IMG/VR virus record: IMGVR_UViG_3300025769_000393
Span: 1 to 35,041 of that record
Length of the DNA stretch: 35,041 nt
Reading direction: 5' to 3' (one strand)
Source: a virus
Part shown: positions 31,114 to 35,041 of the stretch, piece by piece
Position numbering within the stretch: position 1 is the stretch's first letter
How the letters are laid out: the number at the start of each line of letters is the position of its first letter
Made by a program: the position numbers and the translations under genes
Notes under the pieces: model-generated
Told to the model about the DNA's origin: nothing
The model's database searches: none
Seen by the model: the letters and a program-made list of their open reading frames with translations, nothing else

Positions 31114-31465
31114 ATAAATATTTAATTGGCAAAACTACTCCTTCACTTGTATTGTTGTCTCCCCCTGCTTTGATTTTACCTTTTGTTTTACATATTTGTT
31201 TTAATTTTTGTGTCTTAATAAATATTATAACTTTTTCAGACAACACAAAAGCATACCAATCAGATTTTGTGATTGACAAACCACTTAACTTGCCTCTACT
31301 TTTATATTCAACATATACGTTTCCTGTTTTTAATGCTAAAAAATCTCTTTTTACTTCTATGGAACTATAGTCGAATAACTGTCCTAAATCCCTTTCAGCA
31401 ATTTGACCTATTTTTAAATCGTATTTAAAGTCATTGTTGTAGTTCATCAATTGTATTTTTTTCAC
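31100..31465 (-). CDS. Small PD-(D/E)XK nuclease
   Basis: The 121 residues contain 'EVKRDFLALKTGNVYVEYKS', where Asp41 and Glu53-x-Lys55 form the metal-binding nuclease core, followed by 'GKLSGLSITKSDWYAFVL' as in a known group of small phage nucleases. It may resolve recombination junctions or trim DNA ends. It overlaps the DnaA-like gene by 35 bases and the ParB gene by 14. A repair or resolvase role is inferred. Confidence 0.68.
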   Translation of the reverse strand: MKKIQLMNYNNDFKYDLKIGQIAERDLGQLFDYSSIEVKRDFLALKTGNVYVEYKSRGKLSGLSITKSDWYAFVLSEKVIIFIKTQKLKQICKTKGKIKAGGDNNTSEGVVLPIKYLYDES

Positions 31466-31892
31466 ACATATAAATAAATAATTCTGCTATTGCAGGGTCA
31501 TTTTGGTCTATAATATTTTTTGCTTTTTGTTTTCTAATTTTCTCTGTAGTAGATGCATCAAGCAACTTATTAAAATACTCGTCTAATTTTTTATTGTAAC
31601 GTGAATAGATAGGATAGTTTACATAAGAATGTAATGCTGTTGCGTGGTCCATTTTCCTACCTTTTTTAATAAAATAATTTTTAATTGATTCATATGTCAT
31701 TCCCTCAATATCTCTCATTATGTATATAAGCAAAGACCTTATTTCTATTACCTCTCGTTTTCTTGTGTTTTGAAAAGGATTAATATTACTTATTTCTTTT
31801 ATAAAAGTTGATATATTATTTATGTAATCATAGTTAAGGTCTTTCTTAGTTTTATTGTATTTTTTCTTTTTAGATTTTATAGCGTCTCCCAT
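31431..31892 (-). CDS. Stand-alone DnaA domain IV-like protein
   Basis: DnaA domain IV is the helix-turn-helix that binds DnaA boxes at origins. This 153-residue protein has 'KREVIEIRSLLIYIMRDIEG', then 'MTYESIKNYFIKKGRKMDHA' and 'TALHSYVNY' (residues 45-93). This follows the domain IV plan, in which 'GGRDHSTVLHA' is the contact signature, here 'RKMDHATALHS'. The AAA+ and DnaB-binding domains are missing. The C-terminal 60 residues are helical. It may mark the phage origin for the phage helicase or compete with host DnaA. Confidence 0.7.
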   Translation of the reverse strand: MGDAIKSKKKKYNKTKKDLNYDYINNISTFIKEISNINPFQNTRKREVIEIRSLLIYIMRDIEGMTYESIKNYFIKKGRKMDHATALHSYVNYPIYSRYNKKLDEYFNKLLDASTTEKIRKQKAKNIIDQNDPAIAELFIYMCEKNTIDELQQ

Positions 31893-32665
31893 AGTGTATA
31901 TTCATTTAAATCTTGTTTTACGTTATTTATATACTCTTCTATTGCTTGTTCACACTTTCTTTCTCCATCGTAATAAAACTCCTCACTTACCTCACATACT
32001 TTTGGTACTAATGAGTCTTTATCTATTGCAATGAATAAAAAGTCTTTATAGCTTACGTTAAATAAGTTGCAGTAAATGTAACATTGTAGGTCATAGGAAT
32101 AGTTTCGTGCTGAGTGTTTAAAGTTTCTAATATTGGTAGTAGTTTTTAAATCTATAATACCACCATCTTTAGTTATTATATCAGCTTTTCCTCTAAATGG
32201 CATATCCATAACCTCTCCTGCTATTGGCACTTCAAATTGTGCTTTGTTTAAATATGAAACTAACTTACTATTTTTTAAAAATGCATCTGCTAATCTTTCC
32301 GCTGACTCTCTTTCTTTAAATGTAAAAGCCTTGCCATTTTCTTCTACCGCTAATTTATATGCCTTTGATGCTTTGCTTTGTACATCTACAAATACTTGTG
32401 ATTCAAAAACTTTTGGCTCTAATATGGCTGTGTGAAACAACCAACCATCTCTTAAAGCCTGTGATTCTGATTGTCCATACTTAGTTATAAAGTAATATTT
32501 TTTATAAGAATCTAATAATAGTTTAGCACTAGAACTACTGAGCATATTTTTACCACATAGCTTATAGTAAAACTCATCATTGTCCATATTGTGTATTAGT
32601 TCTTCTTTGCTCCAAATAGAACCATCTAAAAGTTTTATAGTATTAGCGTCGCTCATCCCAATCAT
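31877..32665 (-). CDS. RecE-like PD-(D/E)XK exonuclease
   Basis: The 262-residue protein fits the exodeoxyribonuclease VIII/RecE-type family. The nuclease core is 'MPFRGKADIITKDGGIIDLK', with Asp162, Asp172 and Lys174, followed by 'TTTNIRNFKHSARNYSYDLQ' with its Gln for DNA-end binding. Upstream 'LRDGWLFHTAILEP' supplies the conserved His. An alternative start is Met4 at 32656. It would make single strands for recombination. No Redbeta/RecT annealase is recognised, so the SSB-like protein or an unknown gene may serve. Confidence 0.82.
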   Translation of the reverse strand: MIGMSDANTIKLLDGSIWSKEELIHNMDNDEFYYKLCGKNMLSSSSAKLLLDSYKKYYFITKYGQSESQALRDGWLFHTAILEPKVFESQVFVDVQSKASKAYKLAVEENGKAFTFKERESAERLADAFLKNSKLVSYLNKAQFEVPIAGEVMDMPFRGKADIITKDGGIIDLKTTTNIRNFKHSARNYSYDLQCYIYCNLFNVSYKDFLFIAIDKDSLVPKVCEVSEEFYYDGERKCEQAIEEYINNVKQDLNEYTLWETL

Positions 32666-32975
32666 TTTTAATTAGTATTTCACTTTCAACTAAACTATCG
32701 TAATCTTGATAGGCAGCCATCAACGAATGTTCTAAGTCTTTTACTTCATCCCATCTACATCCGTGTGGATTATCTTCCCAAGTAAAATTTAATTCCTGTA
32801 CCTGTTTTTTATTTTTGTAAATGGTTATTTTATACTCACCACTCATATCTAGTTTCCATTCTGTACGTCTGTTGCTTTTATCGAAATCTTCTAGCTTAGT
32901 AATTAGTTCTGCTTTGGTGCATTTCTCTAATACTTTGTAATAATCTTCGTGGAAGTGTCTTTCTTTTTTGCTCAT
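32643..32975 (-). CDS. Hypothetical protein, 110 residues
   Basis: The chain is charged, with a helical start 'YYKVLEKCTKAELITKLEDF', a strand pair 'KLDMSGEYKITIYKNKKQVQ' and a C-terminal helix 'LEHSLMAAYQDYDSLVESE'. It overlaps the exonuclease gene by 23 bases and the upstream gene by 4, and so belongs to the recombination unit. No family is recognised. Confidence 0.6.
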   Translation of the reverse strand: MSKKERHFHEDYYKVLEKCTKAELITKLEDFDKSNRRTEWKLDMSGEYKITIYKNKKQVQELNFTWEDNPHGCRWDEVKDLEHSLMAAYQDYDSLVESEILIKNDWDERR

Positions 32976-33280
32976 AATTTTAGTTTTTCTCTGTATTTAA
33001 GTAATTCTTGTTCTGCTCTTCTTGCTCTTTCTATTGCCCTAAGTTTATCTGCTCTATACTCTTCTATAGTTTTGTAGTACAAACTTTTCTCATAACTTAA
33101 CTTATTGCTTATTTGTGTTATTTTCAGTACTGCATCTTTTAATAGTTTTAAATCTAAATTATCAGGTCTAGCTTTATACCATTTTGCAGTTATTTCTTGG
33201 ATAATAAGTAAATTAGTATTTAACTCAACATCTTCTAAAGCATTAAATTTTTTATACATATTAAGTTTATTTAATTCCAT
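32972..33280 (-). CDS. Helical coiled-coil protein, 102 residues
   Basis: The protein is almost all helix, with a Leu/Ile-spaced middle part 'NLDLKLLKDAVLKITQISNK' and an Arg/Ala/Glu-rich end 'EYRADKLRAIERARRAEQEL'. The promoter-like element at 33284-33309 stands only three bases before the first ATG (33280). A second ATG, seven codons in (33259), would leave a leader of normal length, so it may be the true start. Function unknown. Confidence 0.6.
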   Translation of the reverse strand: MELNKLNMYKKFNALEDVELNTNLLIIQEITAKWYKARPDNLDLKLLKDAVLKITQISNKLSYEKSLYYKTIEEYRADKLRAIERARRAEQELLKYREKLKL

Positions 33281-33283
33281 ATC

Positions 33284-33309
33284 TAAAGATATTAAAAAAT
33301 ATTAATAAA
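33284..33309 (-). promoter_or_regulatory. Promoter-like repeat element
   Basis: Twenty-six bases match 1815-1840 at 24 positions and end in the same TATCTTTA box (33291-33284 on the minus strand). They fill the whole gap between two genes. The upstream TTG at the usual distance is not present here (CTA instead), so the element may be a weaker promoter or a binding site of a phage regulator. Confidence 0.5.
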
Positions 33310-33726
33310 CTAGCCATCATTACAATTAATTATACTAGCAAAATTTTCATTAATTAAATAACAAGGTTTTTTTACCTTTTTGCTGCTCCATAAAGTTGTA
33401 TCAGGACACCACATATCAACAGGCTCAGGCATCTCTAAATCATTAAGCCAAAATAAACAATTTACCTTAGGGTCATTTATAAAATAAAGTTTTACAATAC
33501 TATCATCCATTTTCATTAATTGGTCATACTTATATTTTTCCAACATTTTATCTTCGTAGTATTTGTTTCTAAACTTCATCTCTACTACACAATCAAAACC
33601 TTTAGGTGTTTTACCTTTTGCATCATAGTGCTCATATCCACCACCACACCACTCAAGTTCCCATCCATCAAAATTTAATAAGATAATAACCGCTTGTTCC
33701 CATTTGTGTACATCATCAATACTCAA
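33310..33726 (-). CDS. Possible PD-(D/E)XK-type nuclease, 138 residues
   Basis: 'GFDCVVEMKFRNKYYEDKML' (about 43-62) has the D-x3-E-x-K order (Asp45, Glu49, Lys51) of small nuclease cores, with Glu33 as a possible further ligand. The rest has many Trp residues and two Cys-Trp pairs. The start is TTG, overlapping the stop of the previous gene, and no ATG lies near. The fold cannot be confirmed by eye. A non-enzymatic DNA-binding protein is possible. Confidence 0.55.
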   Translation of the reverse strand: MSIDDVHKWEQAVIILLNFDGWELEWCGGGYEHYDAKGKTPKGFDCVVEMKFRNKYYEDKMLEKYKYDQLMKMDDSIVKLYFINDPKVNCLFWLNDLEMPEPVDMWCPDTTLWSSKKVKKPCYLINENFASIINCNDG

Positions 33727-33935
33727 TCTAAACCGTTTTTATATATTTCATTTAACTGACTAATCCAAGCGTTATAAGTTTTTGAACTACAAGTACAAGG
33801 TAAATAGTAACTGTGTTTAAAATAATATGAATGTAAATTAGCAAGTAATTCTTGCTCTTCTTTTGTCATAGTGTTTTTACTATTTGCTAAAAACTCTGTC
33901 CAAGCATTGTAATGTATCTTATTCATTTTAAGCAT
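33723..33935 (-). CDS. Small Cys-containing protein, 70 residues
   Basis: The 70 residues (Met4 at 33926 is an alternative start) end with 'LPCTCSSKTYNAWISQLNEI', a Cys-x-Cys-Ser motif before a helix, and have 'MTKEEQELLANLHSYYFKHS' in the middle. The upstream 51-residue gene ends in a related Cys motif, so the two may act as a pair. They follow the sigma factor in the same transcript. The function is not known to me. Confidence 0.6.
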   Translation of the reverse strand: MLKMNKIHYNAWTEFLANSKNTMTKEEQELLANLHSYYFKHSYYLPCTCSSKTYNAWISQLNEIYKNGLD

Positions 33936-34083
33936 CGCGTCTAATTTTAAGATTGTTTAATTTTTCTTTTCTATCGTTACAACCACAGCTTTCGTACTTT
34001 AAAATGTCAAACCATATTTTGTTATGCAGCCATTTTATTCCTGTTAGTTTAAAGATTTTTTCTACTAAGTCTCCTAATTTCAT
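33928..34083 (-). CDS. Small CGC-motif protein, 51 residues
   Basis: The ATG at 34083 overlaps the sigma-factor stop (ATGA) and the frame ends with TAA at 33928-33930. The chain starts 'MKLGDLVEKIFKLTGIKWLH' and ends 'YESCGCNDRKEKLNNLKIRR'. From memory, miniproteins with this 'GDLVEKI...CGCxxRKEKLN' plan are common in flavobacterial phages near neck or regulatory genes. Its job is unknown. The Cys-Gly-Cys may bind metal. Confidence 0.7.
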   Translation of the reverse strand: MKLGDLVEKIFKLTGIKWLHNKIWFDILKYESCGCNDRKEKLNNLKIRRDA

Positions 34084-34613
34084 TTTTCAAATATTTTATT
34101 AGACAAAAATTGTTTTACTTTATTGTAAGTATTGTATATAGAATAATAACTTATATTGGTTTTATCAGATAAACTTTTTATACTTTCGCCTTCTTGTATG
34201 TAATCGTATATTTTTTTATCATACCAATGCATCTTATTTAATTCTTTATTTACTTTATTTTGATATTCTTCTATGTTGTCAAATTCAGTAAAGGGATTAA
34301 TATGTAATTTGTCAAATATGTTTACTATGTCTTCATCGCTAAAATCCTCAGTATTTTCTATTGGTATAAAACTTACTTTAGATTGTTTTCTAGTTAAGTC
34401 TATAAACATTGTTCTTAATGTCCTAAAAACATAAAAGTGATTAATTTCTGTATCATTGTACATTATATCTCCACCTTTTTTTATAATATAGTGAATCTTA
34501 ATATACATTTCTTGCACCAAGTCTTCTGATGTTTCTGAATTACAGCCAAAACTTTTGACTATTCTTAACCAATCTTCGTGCTTATCTGCTAATAATTCTA
34601 AAATAGTTTTCAT
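34080..34613 (-). CDS. Phage sigma-70-family factor
   Basis: The 177-residue protein has a sigma region 2-like N-terminal half ('SETSEDLVQEMYIKIHYIIK' at about 27-46 and 'FRTLRTMFIDLTRKQ') and a region 4-like helix-turn-helix near the C-terminus ('DYIQEGESIKSLSDKTNISY' at about 133-152). It would redirect host RNA polymerase to phage promoters, the TTG-N19-TATCTTTA elements being candidates. It overlaps the small genes on both sides by 4 bases. An anti-sigma or non-functional relative is less likely, as both key regions are present. Confidence 0.82.
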   Translation of the reverse strand: MKTILELLADKHEDWLRIVKSFGCNSETSEDLVQEMYIKIHYIIKKGGDIMYNDTEINHFYVFRTLRTMFIDLTRKQSKVSFIPIENTEDFSDEDIVNIFDKLHINPFTEFDNIEEYQNKVNKELNKMHWYDKKIYDYIQEGESIKSLSDKTNISYYSIYNTYNKVKQFLSNKIFEK

Positions 34614-34804
34614 ATTTTAAACCAAGTTATATGAAATCCGAAAAACAATAACATAATAGTTATCTGTTCAAAGTAATCTTCTTCATCAACATTATCTAAA
34701 TCAGGCTCAAGGTTAGGATTGTAATATAAAAAGCCAAAAGCAGTACCATAAATTGGTATTATTTGTATGTTTACGCCTGTATTATTTATGTTAAATTGTA
34801 TCAA
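34610..34804 (-). CDS. Small hydrophobic protein, 64 residues
   Basis: The start is TTG at 34804, overlapping the helicase stop (34801-34803). The chain has a beta-like front 'FNINNTGVNIQIIPIYGTAF', an acidic middle 'PDLDNVDEEDYFEQ', and a hydrophobic end 'ITIMLLFFGFHITWF' that could be membrane-associated. The function is unknown. No ATG lies at a suitable place, which makes the start less sure. Confidence 0.55.
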   Translation of the reverse strand: MIQFNINNTGVNIQIIPIYGTAFGFLYYNPNLEPDLDNVDEEDYFEQITIMLLFFGFHITWFKI

Positions 34805-35041
34805 AATGGTAAATTTACTTGCACTCGCTTTGGTAAATCTAACAAATTTTTTCCATTTATTTCAAATCCAACGTTATTTAAGACACTTTTTAGCCTTATA
34901 GGAGCATCAATTGATGTCGGTCTACCTCCTGTGTCCACATCTTTTACTTTACGAACGTGAATCAAACTATACATCCATTCAGTAGGATGTTGTACATATC
35001 TATGTACTACTAAAAAATCATCCGCTCGGTTAACAAATTTA
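34801..35041 (-). CDS. DnaB-like helicase, C-terminal part (continues at the left end)
   Basis: This is the other end of the helicase gene at 1-810. Bases 34906-35041 repeat its codons 225-270 and bases 34801-34905 add the last 34 residues and the TGA stop. The final residues are 'PKRVQVNLPF', an end that recalls the LPF tip of the SSB-like protein. The frame is intact across the junction. Confidence 0.88.
   Translation of the reverse strand, partial: KFVNRADDFLVVHRYVQHPTEWMYSLIHVRKVKDVDTGGRPTSIDAPIRLKSVLNNVGFEINGKNLLDLPKRVQVNLPF
34906..35041. repeat. Terminal direct repeat, right copy
   Basis: This is the same 136 bases as 1-136 apart from A instead of T at 35032. The substitution alters gta to gtt in the helicase (both Val). 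The unit genome therefore ends at 34905 and the copy is redundant. Confidence 0.95.

Overview
The window is one complete, densely packed genome of a tailed bacteriophage. Bases 1-136 recur at 34906-35041 with a single difference, so the sequence closes into a circle (or is terminally redundant) with a unit length of 34,905 bp. The cut runs through a DnaB-type helicase gene. Every recognisable gene lies on the minus strand, so the text runs 5'-to-3' from high to low coordinates. The DNA is strongly A+T rich. Starts are preceded by A-rich tracts rather than strong Shine-Dalgarno sequences. Many proteins look like those of marine Flavobacteriia phages (NinG, DUF6712-like connector, DUF7483-like and LamG receptor proteins). 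I infer a lytic, probably siphovirus-like phage of a marine member of the Bacteroidota. No integrase, repressor, DNA polymerase, primase or tRNA gene was seen.

Layout in the direction of transcription. (1) Regulation and small genes, 34.8-32.6 kb: helicase end, a small TTG-start protein, a sigma-70-like factor, two Cys-rich miniproteins, a possible nuclease and two unknowns. (2) Recombination and replication, 32.7-30.6 kb: RecE-like exonuclease, a stand-alone DnaA domain IV-like protein, a small PD-(D/E)XK nuclease and a ParB-domain protein. (3) DNA hypermodification, 30.6-26.3 kb: a DpdA-like base-exchange enzyme, a small His-rich unknown, a GT-B glycosyltransferase, QueD, QueE and a fused phosphoribosyltransferase-GTP cyclohydrolase I. 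(4) Packaging, 26.3-24.8 kb: small and large terminase. (5) Small accessory genes, 24.7-23.9 kb, ending at a terminator. (6) Virion genes, 23.8-4.2 kb, in unusual order: chaperone-like gene with a predicted -1 frameshift, tail completion, adhesin-like and tail proteins, tape measure, prohead protease, scaffold, decoration protein, major capsid, tail tube, portal, connector, fibres and a LamG receptor-binding protein. (7) Lysis, 4.2-2.7 kb: several small membrane proteins, an M15 endolysin and a holin. (8) Replication accessory genes, 2.6-0.9 kb: NinG, small proteins, an OB-like protein and a protein with an SSB-type acidic tip, leading back into the helicase.

The most interesting system is the 30.6-26.3 kb operon. 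Its genes overlap and run from ParB through base exchange and 7-deazaguanine synthesis straight into the terminase. QueD, QueE and FolE would make 7-carboxy-7-deazaguanine from GTP, and DpdA would swap a deazaguanine base for guanine in phage DNA. A glycosyltransferase inside the operon raises the possibility of a sugar-decorated deazaguanine. The phosphoribosyltransferase fused to FolE could recapture the guanine that DpdA releases and return it to the GTP pool. Both ideas are inference.

Expression probably depends on a few promoters (two good TTG-N19-TATCTTTA matches plus a near copy of one of them) and five hairpin terminators. One terminator abuts a promoter, and two bracket the tail tube gene. 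The phage sigma factor is the natural candidate to read the promoter motif.
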